Source: Bradyrhizobium prioriisuperbiae (lineage in GTDB: Bacteria > Pseudomonadota > Alphaproteobacteria > Rhizobiales > Xanthobacteraceae). Taken from it: a DNA stretch of 64,000 nucleotides. The position numbers were made by a program, and so were the translations under genes. Below the pieces are notes generated by a model that was not told the DNA's origin, made no database searches, and worked only from the letters and a program-made list of their open reading frames with translations. Location of the stretch: contig NZ_CP135921.1 in assembly GCF_032397745.1 (NCBI RefSeq), positions 4,762,501 through 4,826,500 of the forward strand. Reading direction: 5' to 3'. Of the stretch, positions 8,221-16,955 are shown one piece after another; the first letter of the stretch is position 1, and the number at the start of each line of letters is the position of its first letter.

Positions 8221-9456
8221 TTATTGCGACTGTCCGCTGCCGACTTCGCCGGTGATGACGTCGTTCATCAGACGCCAGGCCTCGCCGTCGAACTGCATCA
8301 GCTGCATCTGTTCCATCGGGAAGAAGTCGGTGGCGCTGGTGTTGATCTTGATGCCCGGCAGCAGCATGCCGAACTCGAAGTCCTTCAGGTTGGCGGCCTG
8401 TTTCATGACATTGGCGCGGGTCAGGTCATCGCCGCACTGTTTCAGCACTTGTGCCAGAGTTTGTGCGGCCGCATAGCCATACACCGTGGTGTTGTTGGTC
8501 TTGTCGCCATCAGGGAAATACTTGTCCATGAAGGCGGTCCACGCCTTCACACCCGGGTCGTCCTTCCAGGCGGGGTCGGTCGGATCCTTCAGATAGGCGC
8601 TGGAGATAATGCCTTTGGCGTGCTCGAGGCCGGCCGGCTTGAGCACGCTCGCCACCGAGGTCGAGGTGTTGCCGAGAAAATAGGCCGGCTTCCAGCCGAG
8701 CTCGCCGATTTTGCGGATGGCCTGCGCCGCCGCTTTCGGTGTGCTCCAGGACACGAAAATATCGGCGCCGGAATTTTTCAGCCGGACCACCTGGGAATCC
8801 AGTGTCGGGTCGGCCATCTCGAACGGTGCATCGGCAATGATCATGTCGGCCTTGTCGCCGAGTCCATCGCGCAGGCCCTTCATCTGATCCTTGCCGGAAT
8901 CGTCGTTCTGCCACAGCGCCGCGATCTTGCCGTGCGGATAATGCTGCAGGATGTATTTGGCGTAGATGCGGCCTTCACTCTGGTAGTTTGGCTGCCAGCC
9001 CATGGTCCATGGAAATTTCTGCGGATCGCCGAATTTGGTCGCGCCAGTGGCGACGAACAGTTGCGGCACCTTCTTGGCGTTCATGTATTTCTGGATCGCG
9101 GAGTTGGACTGGGTGCCGAGCGACTGGAAGATCAGCAGCACCTCGTCGCTCTCCACCAGTTTGCGCGCCTGCTCCACCGCCTTGGGTGGACTGAACGCAT
9201 CGTCATAGCTGATGAAGGTGATCTTGCGGCCGTTGATGCCGCCGTCATCGTTGATCTTGCGGAAATACGCCGCCTCGGTCTGGCCGATCGACGCATAGGC
9301 CGAGGCCGGTCCGCTGTAGGGCATGATGTTGCCGATCCTGATCTCGGTGTCGCTGGCGCCGGGATCGTATTTCTTTTGTGCAAGGCTCGGGGTTGCAACG
9401 CAAAGCGTAGCCGACAGGATCGCCGAGAAGGCGAGATGCAACGGTTTCGGTGACAC
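8221..9456 (-). CDS. Branched-chain-type ABC solute-binding protein, copy A
   Basis: This is a periplasmic-binding protein of the LivK/type I family: a signal peptide (PLHLAFSAILSATLCVATPSLAQ) followed by KKYDPGASDTEIRIGNIMPYSGPAS. The GTG at 9456 is preferred as start because GGGAAG precedes it and the signal peptide then has normal length (411 residues in total). It is a clear tandem paralogue of the next gene. The two align without gaps over long stretches (QKKYDPGASDTEI, FPWTMGWQP, end GEVGSGQSQ). No permease or ATPase gene is adjacent, so it must use a transporter core encoded elsewhere, possibly the liv operon at 15.5-20 kb. Confidence 0.9.
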   Translation of the reverse strand: MSPKPLHLAFSAILSATLCVATPSLAQKKYDPGASDTEIRIGNIMPYSGPASAYASIGQTEAAYFRKINDDGGINGRKITFISYDDAFSPPKAVEQARKLVESDEVLLIFQSLGTQSNSAIQKYMNAKKVPQLFVATGATKFGDPQKFPWTMGWQPNYQSEGRIYAKYILQHYPHGKIAALWQNDDSGKDQMKGLRDGLGDKADMIIADAPFEMADPTLDSQVVRLKNSGADIFVSWSTPKAAAQAIRKIGELGWKPAYFLGNTSTSVASVLKPAGLEHAKGIISSAYLKDPTDPAWKDDPGVKAWTAFMDKYFPDGDKTNNTTVYGYAAAQTLAQVLKQCGDDLTRANVMKQAANLKDFEFGMLLPGIKINTSATDFFPMEQMQLMQFDGEAWRLMNDVITGEVGSGQSQ

Positions 9457-9638
9457 GGTTTCTTCCCGACATGGTTCTGCGCGCACACTCGTTGGCCTTG
9501 ACAGGCGGTGTGGCTTCGGGGCGCAGAGTTGCGCCGGCGAGGGCGGCGATCAAGCCGCTTTGCGGCTTGATCCGCGAGTCATCACGGTTGTGATATGTGA
9601 AAACCTGGCTTTGGCGGCGTCGAGGCAGGCTCCGGCAG

Positions 9639-10877
9639 CTACTGCGATTGTCCACTGCCGACCTCGCCGGTGATGATTTCACCGAACAGCTTCCAGGACT
9701 CGCCGTCGAATCTCATCATCTGCACCTGCTCGATTGGAAAGAAGTCGCTGGCACCCGTATTGATCTTGATACCGGGCAGAAGCATCCCAAGCTCGAGATC
9801 ATTCAGGCTGGCGGCCTGTTTCATGATATTGGCACGCGTGAGATCATCTCCGCAGCGCTTCAAGACCTGCACCAGGGTTTGCGCGGCCGTATAGCCGAAG
9901 ACATTGTTGCTGTTGGTTTTATCGCCCTCTGGAAAATACCTGTCCATGAAGGCGTGCCATTCCTTTGCGGCTGGATCGTCTTGCCAGGTCGAATCGGTGG
10001 GGTCCTTCGCATAGGCGTTGGACATGAGCCCTTGTGCGTGTTCGAAGCCAGCAGGCCTGATCACGGATCCTACCGAGTTGGAGATGCTGGAAAGGAAGTG
10101 AATCGGTTTCCAGCCAATCTCGGCGATCTTCCTGATCGTTTGAGAGGCAGCCTTTGGTGTTGAAAAGGTGACCATGATATCAGCGCCCGACGCTTTCAGG
10201 GCCACGACTTGTGAATCGACCGTTGGATCGCTCATTTCGTAGGGTTTCTCGGCGACGATCATGGACTTGGCCTTGTCACCGAGGCCGTCCTTGAATCCTT
10301 TCAGGTAATCCTTGCCGAAATCCTCGTTCTGCCAAAGGATGGCGATTTTGCCGTCGGGATGATGCTTCAGAATGTATCTGGCGAAGACGCGCCCTTCGCT
10401 CTGGTAGGTCGGCTGCCAGCCCATCGTCCAGGGGAAATGTTTGGGGTCGCCCCATTTCGTTGCGCCGGTTCCAATGAAGAGCTGCGGGACCTGCTTTGTA
10501 TTGAGATATTTCTGGGTTGCGGTGTTCGATGCAGTTCCGACGGAATTAAAAATGAACAGCACTTCATCGCCTTCGACAAGTTTGCGGGTCTGCTCGACGG
10601 CTTTCGGCGGGCTATTGGCATCGTCGTAGGAAATGAAATTGATCTTGCGGCCGTTGATGCCGCCCTCATCGTTGATCTTCTTGAAATAAGCGGCTTCGGA
10701 TCTGGCGATCGTCCCGTAGGACGAGGCCGGACCGCTATAGGCTACCGTGTTGCCGATCTTGATTTCAGTGTCACTGGCGCCGGGATCATACTTCTTCTGC
10801 GCATGGCCGGGCGTACTGAAACAGGTTGCTGCCAACGCAATCGCAAGCAATGCCAGATGCGAAAATTTCGACGCCAT
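9639..10877 (-). CDS. Branched-chain-type ABC solute-binding protein, copy B
   Basis: This 412-residue paralogue of the preceding protein has its own signal peptide (FSHLALLAIALAATCFSTPGHAQ). The ATG at 10877 with GGGAGA upstream is the convincing start. The open frame extends further but without homology. It lies upstream of copy A with a 182-nt gap. By eye it uses more A/T-ending codons than copy A, so the two may have had different histories. The ligand is unknown; relatives bind amino acids, aromatic acids or amides. Confidence 0.9.
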   Translation of the reverse strand: MASKFSHLALLAIALAATCFSTPGHAQKKYDPGASDTEIKIGNTVAYSGPASSYGTIARSEAAYFKKINDEGGINGRKINFISYDDANSPPKAVEQTRKLVEGDEVLFIFNSVGTASNTATQKYLNTKQVPQLFIGTGATKWGDPKHFPWTMGWQPTYQSEGRVFARYILKHHPDGKIAILWQNEDFGKDYLKGFKDGLGDKAKSMIVAEKPYEMSDPTVDSQVVALKASGADIMVTFSTPKAASQTIRKIAEIGWKPIHFLSSISNSVGSVIRPAGFEHAQGLMSNAYAKDPTDSTWQDDPAAKEWHAFMDRYFPEGDKTNSNNVFGYTAAQTLVQVLKRCGDDLTRANIMKQAASLNDLELGMLLPGIKINTGASDFFPIEQVQMMRFDGESWKLFGEIITGEVGSGQSQ

Positions 10878-11279
10878 GATCTCTCCCGGTATCCGCTCAC
10901 GGGCGCACTTTGTGATCCTCGGAGAGGACGTGGCTTCTCGTGAAAATGCAGCGGCCAGACTTGCGCCTGTGCGCGGGACGATCAAGCTGATTTCGTGTTT
11001 GTGCCTCGAAGGATCATGGTTGTGATAAGGCGGCGTTGCTTTCTGCATGCTTGTTCCGTCGCATCGTCGTGCTCCCGCCCGTGCGCCATCACATCACATC
11101 ACGTCCATGATTTCTGATGACGAGGTGCGCGGCTCGACTGGACGACAAGCTCCAGGAATTGTCACAGTACCGTCGCCCGCAACGACAAGCAGCACAAACA
11201 GCGCGGTCCGGAAATGTCCCGGACGGAGGAAACTACATGATGTGGCGATCGGCAATCTGCGCAGAACGCAACCGGATCC
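10878..11279. other. Intergenic region between divergent binding-protein and CoA-transferase genes
   Basis: These 400 bases must hold the promoters of the leftward binding-protein genes and the rightward CaiB/BaiF pair. A short run of catca repeats is visible near 11090-11105. I saw no convincing promoter, operator or small gene. Confidence 0.4.
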
Positions 11280-12431
11280 ATGACTAAGGCCTCTATCGTC
11301 GGCGCCGTGCCCGGAGACATCCTCCCGCTCGCCGGCCTTGTGATTCTGGAGATCGGTAACGCGCAAGCGCCGATCTGCGTCCGTCTGGCAGTATCGCTGG
11401 CGGGCAAGATCGCGGCCGATCTGGGTGCGCGGGTCATCAAGCTCGAGCCGCCCGGCGGCGATCCCGTGCGACGCAAGCCGCCGTTGCTGTCACGCGGCGG
11501 CACGTCGGTGCGCAGTGCCTTGTTCGAGTTTCTCAACGCCGGGAAAACCTCGCTGACGCTGCCGGATGATGCCGAATCGGCTCGTGCCTCCGTTGCAACT
11601 TTGCTGAGCAAGCGGATCGACGCCGTTTTGCTGGAGGAGGGCGATGAGGCAAGCGCACCCGCCGTGGCGCGCGGATTGGCCGTCGTCGAGGTCAGGGGAT
11701 GGCCGGCAACGATGCCGACACCGGGGCCGCGTCTGTCGGAATTCACCACTCTCGCACTCGGCGGTTTGCTGGACATGGTCGGAGATCCCGATCGCGAGCC
11801 GTTGCGGCTTGGCGGACATCAGGCATCATATTCGGCAGGTCTGTCCGCGTTCACGGCGTTGATGGCGCTGCTTGTCGAGCGTGACGCCGGCCGACCACTG
11901 TTGCCCGCGCGGGTCTCGTTGATCGAGACCGTCACGTGGGTCAATTGGAAGGCGATTGCCGGGGTGGATTCGGACGGCCTCGCGCCAACGCGTCAGGGCG
12001 CCGGTTCAGAATTCCAGGTGGTGCGATGCCTCGATGGCTGGATCGCAGTGGTTTTTACCGTGACTCAATTCGAGAACTTGCGCGATCTCGTCGGCAGCCC
12101 AATCCTGTATGATCGCAAATTCGCGACGCGCCAGAGCCGCCTTGAAAATATCCGCGAGCTCTATGAACAATTGTCGCCGTGGTTCGCGTCGCGGACGCGC
12201 GACCAGATCTATGCCGAGGCGCAAGCCCGCGGTGTGCCGCTTGGACCGGTCTGCGGGCCCGCCGACCTGCACGACGACCCGCAACATGCGGCGCGCGGCT
12301 TTATCATGCCGGTCGCCGATCCATCGCTGGGCCTGCTGCGTTCACCGAGGCTGCCGGTGCTTTGGAACGGCCGAAACTTTGGTCCGTCCGCACCCGCGGC
12401 CCGATCGACGCTGGACGCGGTGCTCGGATGA
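11280..12431 (+). CDS. CaiB/BaiF CoA-transferase-like subunit without the catalytic Asp
   Basis: This is a 383-residue class III CoA-transferase fold: ILEIGNAQAPICVRLAVSLAGK and ARVIKLEPPGGDP at the N-terminus, VCGPADLHDDPQ in the C-terminal half. Aligning its LGGHQASYSAGLSA segment with GVGDTVPAA of the 5317 gene places Ala182 where the catalytic aspartate should be. Central sequence is also shortened and divergent. It overlaps the next, Asp-bearing CaiB/BaiF gene by four bases (ATGA). This pattern resembles heteromeric transferases such as BbsEF, where two related subunits form one enzyme. I infer it is the non-catalytic partner. Confidence 0.82.
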   Translation: MTKASIVGAVPGDILPLAGLVILEIGNAQAPICVRLAVSLAGKIAADLGARVIKLEPPGGDPVRRKPPLLSRGGTSVRSALFEFLNAGKTSLTLPDDAESARASVATLLSKRIDAVLLEEGDEASAPAVARGLAVVEVRGWPATMPTPGPRLSEFTTLALGGLLDMVGDPDREPLRLGGHQASYSAGLSAFTALMALLVERDAGRPLLPARVSLIETVTWVNWKAIAGVDSDGLAPTRQGAGSEFQVVRCLDGWIAVVFTVTQFENLRDLVGSPILYDRKFATRQSRLENIRELYEQLSPWFASRTRDQIYAEAQARGVPLGPVCGPADLHDDPQHAARGFIMPVADPSLGLLRSPRLPVLWNGRNFGPSAPAARSTLDAVLG

Positions 12432-13594
12432 AGCCACTTGCAGGCGTCCGCGTCATCGATTTCGGTCAGCTCACCGCCGGCGCCAATACTTCGGCGATGC
12501 TGGCTGACCTCGGTGCCGAGGTCATCAAGGTCGAATCGGCGAGCTTCATGGATCTGTTTCGCTGGATCGGCAGCGGCCGTGAGACGGCGCCGGGATGGTG
12601 GAATCGATCACCGCAATTTCGCTTTACCAATCGAAACAAACGCGGGGTCGCGCTTGACGCGAAGATCCCGGAAGGCCGGCGTGTGATCCTGGATCTGATT
12701 GCGAAGGCGGATGTTGTCGTGGAAAATTTTCGCCGCGGCGTTCTGGAACGTTTGGGGCTCGATTACGCCACTCTCGCAACTCGCAATCCGCGGCTGATCT
12801 TTGCGTCGATCTCAAGCCAGGGCGAAACCGGCCCCTACCGGCTTCACGGTTCGTTCGGCTCGACACTGGATGCGATGGGTGGCATTGCGGCATTGACTGG
12901 CTATGAGGACAGCAAGCCCGTCATCAGCGGCTCGCACGTCAACTATCCGGATCAGGTTGTCTCCCTGTTTGCCACCGGGATGATCATTGCGGCGCTTCGC
13001 GAGACGCGGCGTACCGGAAAGGGCGCGCTGCTCGACATTTCACAACGGGAGGTGACGAGCTTTCTGATCGGGGAGGAAATCCTCGCCAGTTCGGCCGATC
13101 TCGGACCGGTCGAGACAAGGCGGCGCGGCAATGCGGAAGAGGGCATTATCCTGCAGGATTGTTTCCTGGCATCGGACCGCCGCTGGGTTGCCCTGACGCT
13201 GGAGGATGAGGCCGATGTCGCAAGCTGCCGTGCGATTGTCGGCGGTGATGACAATCTGCGCGATGGAGTGGCAGCATGGTGTGCAGCGCATCCAGCGGCC
13301 GAGGCCGTCGCGGGGCTGGCTGGCGCCGGACTTGCTGCCGCGCCTGTCCATGATGGCGCGGCCTTGAAGCGAGCGCGAGACCTCGCCGGCCACACACTGA
13401 TATGGCGCGCGAGCGGCGAGGTGGTCAAGGGCATGCCGTACTGCTTCGGCGGCCAAGGCCCGGCGGTCGCGTGCGACGCGCCCGATCTCGGCGAACATAC
13501 CGAAGAGGTTTTACGAGAGATTCTTGGGTTTGACGACGCGGAGATCCAGCGCCTTGCTGCGCTTGGCGTCACGCGTGCCGAACCCTACGCGTGA
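12428..13594 (+). CDS. CaiB/BaiF CoA transferase, catalytic subunit
   Basis: This 388-residue protein has canonical features (GVRVIDFGQLTAGANTSAML, AEVIKVES, NRNKRGVALD) and an aspartate at residue 175 (VNYPDQVV) at the catalytic position. The ATG at 12428 overlaps the preceding stop codon, so translation is coupled and equimolar production is likely. Together with the preceding Asp-less paralogue it probably forms a heteromeric CoA transferase. The substrate may be the acid imported by the two adjacent binding proteins, which is inference from proximity only. Confidence 0.88.
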   Translation: MKPLAGVRVIDFGQLTAGANTSAMLADLGAEVIKVESASFMDLFRWIGSGRETAPGWWNRSPQFRFTNRNKRGVALDAKIPEGRRVILDLIAKADVVVENFRRGVLERLGLDYATLATRNPRLIFASISSQGETGPYRLHGSFGSTLDAMGGIAALTGYEDSKPVISGSHVNYPDQVVSLFATGMIIAALRETRRTGKGALLDISQREVTSFLIGEEILASSADLGPVETRRRGNAEEGIILQDCFLASDRRWVALTLEDEADVASCRAIVGGDDNLRDGVAAWCAAHPAAEAVAGLAGAGLAAAPVHDGAALKRARDLAGHTLIWRASGEVVKGMPYCFGGQGPAVACDAPDLGEHTEEVLREILGFDDAEIQRLAALGVTRAEPYA

Positions 13595-13619
13595 CAACAG
13601 ATATGATCTGGAGGCTGCA

Positions 13620-14630
13620 ATGAACGTTCAAGAGATGGCCGGCAAACTTGAGATCCCGGTCATTGTCGCGCCGATGTTTCTGGTTTCGACACCAGCGATG
13701 ACGCTGGCGGCTTGTTCCGAGGGCTTGATGGGAAGTTTCCCCGCACATGGCACCCGGACGCGCGAGGTGTTCGAGCAATGGCTGGTCGAGATCACGCAGG
13801 GACTGAAACGCCTGCACGAGGATGCGTCCGGCAGCAAGATTGCGCCGTTTGCGGTCAACCTCGTGGTCCATCCGTCGAATACAAGACTGCAGGGCGATCT
13901 GGAACTGTGTATCAAGTATCAGGTGCCGGTGGTGTTGACCTCCAAGGGTGCGCCGACTGACGTGATCGCTCGCATTCATGATTATGGTGGCGTGGTGCTG
14001 CACGACATTGCCAGTCAGCGCCATGCCGAGAAGGCGCTCGAGGCGGGTGTCGATGGTGTTATTGCTGTTGCCGGCGGGGCGGGCGGGCACACCGGTACAA
14101 TCAATCCGTTCGCCCTGATGAACGAGGTCCGCCGTATCTATCGAGGTCCAGTGGTGTTGGCCGGCGGCATGACCACTGGCCGGGATGTGCTGGCGGCGCA
14201 GGCGATGGGAGCCGATTTCGGCTACATCGGTACTCGCTTCATCGCCACAGCCGAGTCATCCGCGCCGCTGGGCCAGAAGCGCATGATCGTCGAATCGAAT
14301 GCGACCGACGTGTTCTTCAGTGCGTCGATCGACGGTGCCCCAGCCAACTGGCTGACGAAGAGTCTGCTTGCGGCCGGAGCAGACCTTGATGTGCTGCGAA
14401 CGACGCTGCCGGGGAAGGTGGTTGCGGCGGCCGAGACCCGCAAGCGCTGGAAGGACATCTGGAGCGCGGGGCATGGCGTCGGCAACATCGACGATATCCC
14501 CTCGACGGTCGAATTGTGCCGGCGTTTGAAGACTGAATATCGAGCTGCTGCGGGAGTGTTCCGTTCCGCCGCCCTGCCGACCGAGAATTTGCAGGACGGC
14601 ACCAAGCAGGCGCCGCGTGCGATTGCTTGA
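13620..14630 (+). CDS. Nitronate monooxygenase-like FMN flavoprotein (2-nitropropane dioxygenase family)
   Basis: This is a 336-residue TIM-barrel flavoprotein. It shows VIVAPMFLVSTPAMTLAACSEG at the N-terminus, the FMN phosphate-binding segments GGAGGHTG and VVLAGGMTTGRD, and GADFGYIGTRFIATAES. The ATG at 13620 has GGAGG upstream and is preferred to earlier in-frame codons. It follows the CoA-transferase pair by 25 nt. Family members oxidise alkyl nitronates or reduce enoyl thioesters (FabK-like), so in a CoA-based pathway either a nitronate oxidation or an enoyl-CoA reduction is possible. The catalytic His of class I enzymes fits the GGHTG motif. Confidence 0.85.
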   Translation: MNVQEMAGKLEIPVIVAPMFLVSTPAMTLAACSEGLMGSFPAHGTRTREVFEQWLVEITQGLKRLHEDASGSKIAPFAVNLVVHPSNTRLQGDLELCIKYQVPVVLTSKGAPTDVIARIHDYGGVVLHDIASQRHAEKALEAGVDGVIAVAGGAGGHTGTINPFALMNEVRRIYRGPVVLAGGMTTGRDVLAAQAMGADFGYIGTRFIATAESSAPLGQKRMIVESNATDVFFSASIDGAPANWLTKSLLAAGADLDVLRTTLPGKVVAAAETRKRWKDIWSAGHGVGNIDDIPSTVELCRRLKTEYRAAAGVFRSAALPTENLQDGTKQAPRAIA

Positions 14631-14661
14631 TCGCACGCGGCTACAATGTGTTCTGCCGACT

Positions 14662-15426
14662 TCACGCCGTCCGATCGTCGACGCACTCGACATGAACGCG
14701 GCGGCAATCCATTTCGTATTCGAGGTCGACCACCGGCGGCCGGTTGAAATGCCAGGTCAGTCCCGAGCGCAGTGCGCCGCGACGTCCCAGTTCCTGCTCG
14801 AGAAAGGGGAAGATGTCGTGCACGGTATAGAGCTGCACCGCCGTGGTGTCGCGCCACGCCGCCGAAAACGCGCTCATCCGGCGCTCCATTTCGCCGAGCA
14901 CCCATTGCGCTTTCTCACGCATGGCGGCGGGGGATGTGTCGCCGAACCGGATGGTGCGCTCGCGGTAGGTCGCGTGTCCTTCCTGCTCTTCGCCGCTGCC
15001 GGAAACGACGAAAGAGGCAGGTGCATCAGCTGCTGCGGCCGTCGTGAAGGCGAAGGCGTGTACGCTGGGTTCGGACGGCGGATCGATCTTGGGACAGACA
15101 TTGCTGCGGGCGACCGGATTGACACCGTCCTGCATCAGGCCCCACGACTTCAGGATCTCGATGTAGGAAGCATTGAAATCCTTGAAGCCCTGCTCGGTGA
15201 AGGGCGCCGGCGAGCGCAACTCGCAGGCGCACAGCGCCGTCAGTGGCCGGCCGGTGTTGCGGATGATGTCGGCGGCGCGGGCAAATCCATCGCGCAGCGG
15301 CACGGGATTGGCAAACCGGACGCGTTCGATCCGGAATCCGGGCAAGGCCCCGACGCCGCCGGAGTACTGGCTCACACCGGGGATGAATCGATAGTCGCCA
15401 CCAGGCGCTTCAGCGGTCTTGATCAT
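14662..15426 (-). CDS. RidA/aminomuconate-deaminase-like protein, function uncertain
   Basis: This is a 254-residue protein without signal peptide. The stretch SNVCPKIDPPSEPSVHAFAF and the N-terminal GVSQYSGGVGALPGF recall the RidA-like 2-aminomuconate deaminases of the CnbZ type, but this is from memory of the family and not firm. The C-terminal part (LYTVHDIFPFLEQELGRRGA) may cover a second, degenerate Rid-like unit. It is the last gene of the liv-type operon, 42 nt after livF, so it may process the imported amino or amido compound. Confidence 0.45.
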   Translation of the reverse strand: MIKTAEAPGGDYRFIPGVSQYSGGVGALPGFRIERVRFANPVPLRDGFARAADIIRNTGRPLTALCACELRSPAPFTEQGFKDFNASYIEILKSWGLMQDGVNPVARSNVCPKIDPPSEPSVHAFAFTTAAAADAPASFVVSGSGEEQEGHATYRERTIRFGDTSPAAMREKAQWVLGEMERRMSAFSAAWRDTTAVQLYTVHDIFPFLEQELGRRGALRSGLTWHFNRPPVVDLEYEMDCRRVHVECVDDRTA

Positions 15427-15468
15427 GGTGCCTCGCTTTTTGAACTCGAGTTTCGCGGAGTGTGGAAT

Positions 15469-16200
15469 TTACGACGCAACGACGCCGAGATAGGCGTCGC
15501 GGATGGCCGGGTCGGCCAGCAGTGCGTCGGAGCTGCCCGAACGGACGATGCGGCCCATGTCCATGACAAAGGCCGAATGGCAGAGTTCGAGGGCGGTGAT
15601 GACGTCCTGCTCTACCAGCAGGATCGACATGCCTTCAGAATTCAGGGTGCGCAGCGCCGCGACCAGTTGCTCGACCAGCAGCGGCGACAGCCCCAGCGAC
15701 AGCTCGTCGATCATCAGGAGTTTCGGCGCGCTCATCATGCCGCGGCCGATGGCGCACATCTGCTGCTCGCCGCCGGACAGCGTCGAGGCCGCCTGGTTGC
15801 GCCGCTCGAACAGTTTCGGAAACGTCGTGTAGATGCGATCGAGGCCGCGCCGGATTTCGGCCTGACCGGCGCGGCGGGAGTAGGCGCCCATCAGCAGATT
15901 GTCTTCCACCGACATGGCGCCGAACAGGCGGCGACCCTCGGGCACGTGGACGATGCCGTGGGCGATGATGGTTGCGGCGCTGGCTGAGCTCAGGTCAACG
16001 CCCTCCCAGCGGAACGTTCCCTGCTGCACCGGAATGAGGCCGGAGAGCGCGCGCATCAGCGTGCTTTTGCCGGCACCGTTGGAGCCGATCAAAGCGGTGA
16101 TCTCGCCATGGCGCACGGCGAGGTCGACGCCCCACAGCACCTGGATCTCGCCATAACCGGCGCACAATCCGTTCAGCTCCAGCGCGAGGGTATCGGTCAT
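15469..16200 (-). CDS. livF: Branched-chain-type ABC transporter ATPase LivF
   Basis: This 243-residue ATPase has Walker A GSNGAGKS, signature LSGGEQQ and Walker B LLMIDELSLGLSP, the last typical of LivF. It starts with ATGA overlapping the livG stop. It would couple ATP hydrolysis to uptake through LivH/LivM. Gene order in transcription is binding protein, livH, livM, livG, livF, then the RidA-like gene. Confidence 0.95.
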   Translation of the reverse strand: MTDTLALELNGLCAGYGEIQVLWGVDLAVRHGEITALIGSNGAGKSTLMRALSGLIPVQQGTFRWEGVDLSSASAATIIAHGIVHVPEGRRLFGAMSVEDNLLMGAYSRRAGQAEIRRGLDRIYTTFPKLFERRNQAASTLSGGEQQMCAIGRGMMSAPKLLMIDELSLGLSPLLVEQLVAALRTLNSEGMSILLVEQDVITALELCHSAFVMDMGRIVRSGSSDALLADPAIRDAYLGVVAS

Positions 16201-16955
16201 GACGGGCTCCCTTGCGGCTGATGTCGCTGCGCGAACTTCTGGCCGAGATAGGCCTCCACCACCGCCGGATTGCTGATGACGTCGCGGGGCAGGCCGTCGG
16301 CGATCAGCCGGCCGTTGTGCAGCACCACGATGCGGGTGCAGACATTGAGCACCACCTTCATCAGATGCTCGATCATCACAATGGTGATGCCGCTGGCGGC
16401 GAGCTCATGAATCAGCTGGGTCGCGCGCTCCACCTCGGCGCTGTTGAGGCCGGCATTGACCTCGTCGAGGAACAGAAGCTTCGGCCGCATCGCCAGCGCC
16501 TTGGCGAGCTCGAGCCGTTTGCGCATGGCAAGTGTCAGCGTCGCCGCCGGCTGGTCGACCTGCTTGTCGAGGCCGACAAAAGCGAGATGGGCGCGCGCTG
16601 CTTCGCGGGCGGTTTTCAGGCTGACACCGGCCTGCGAAAACAGCGCGGCACCGGCGACATTGTCCAGCGCGGAAAACTCGGCGAACGGTTGCACGATCTG
16701 GAACGTCCGCGCCAGGCCGAGGCGGGCGGACCGGTGGGTTTTGACGCGGGTGATGTCGCTGCCCATGAAAACGACTTCGCCGGAACTCGCTGGCGTCACC
16801 CCGGTGACCACATTGACCAGGGTGGTCTTGCCGGCGCCGTTCGGCCCGATCAGGCCCAGCACCTCACCCTTGGCGATGCCGAGCGACACGTCGCGCAGCG
16901 CCTGCAGCCCGCTGAAGCGGCGCGACACCGATTGCAGCCGCAAAATCTCAGACAT
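16197..16955 (-). CDS. livG: Branched-chain-type ABC transporter ATPase LivG
   Basis: This 252-residue ATPase has Walker A GPNGAGKT, Walker B LLFLDEVNAGLN and the LivG C-terminal HNGRLIADG...VEAYLG. Its signature helix reads LTLAMRKRLELAKALA, a degenerate version of LSGGQ. LivG relatives often deviate here, so the pair with LivF likely forms one standard and one degenerate ATP site. It overlaps livM by eight bases. Confidence 0.94.
   Translation of the reverse strand: MSEILRLQSVSRRFSGLQALRDVSLGIAKGEVLGLIGPNGAGKTTLVNVVTGVTPASSGEVVFMGSDITRVKTHRSARLGLARTFQIVQPFAEFSALDNVAGAALFSQAGVSLKTAREAARAHLAFVGLDKQVDQPAATLTLAMRKRLELAKALAMRPKLLFLDEVNAGLNSAEVERATQLIHELAASGITIVMIEHLMKVVLNVCTRIVVLHNGRLIADGLPRDVISNPAVVEAYLGQKFAQRHQPQGSPS

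Noticed and set aside
11088..11106. Short catca repeats considered as a CRISPR or iteron array
   Set aside because: Only a few 5-6 base units with no spacer structure.
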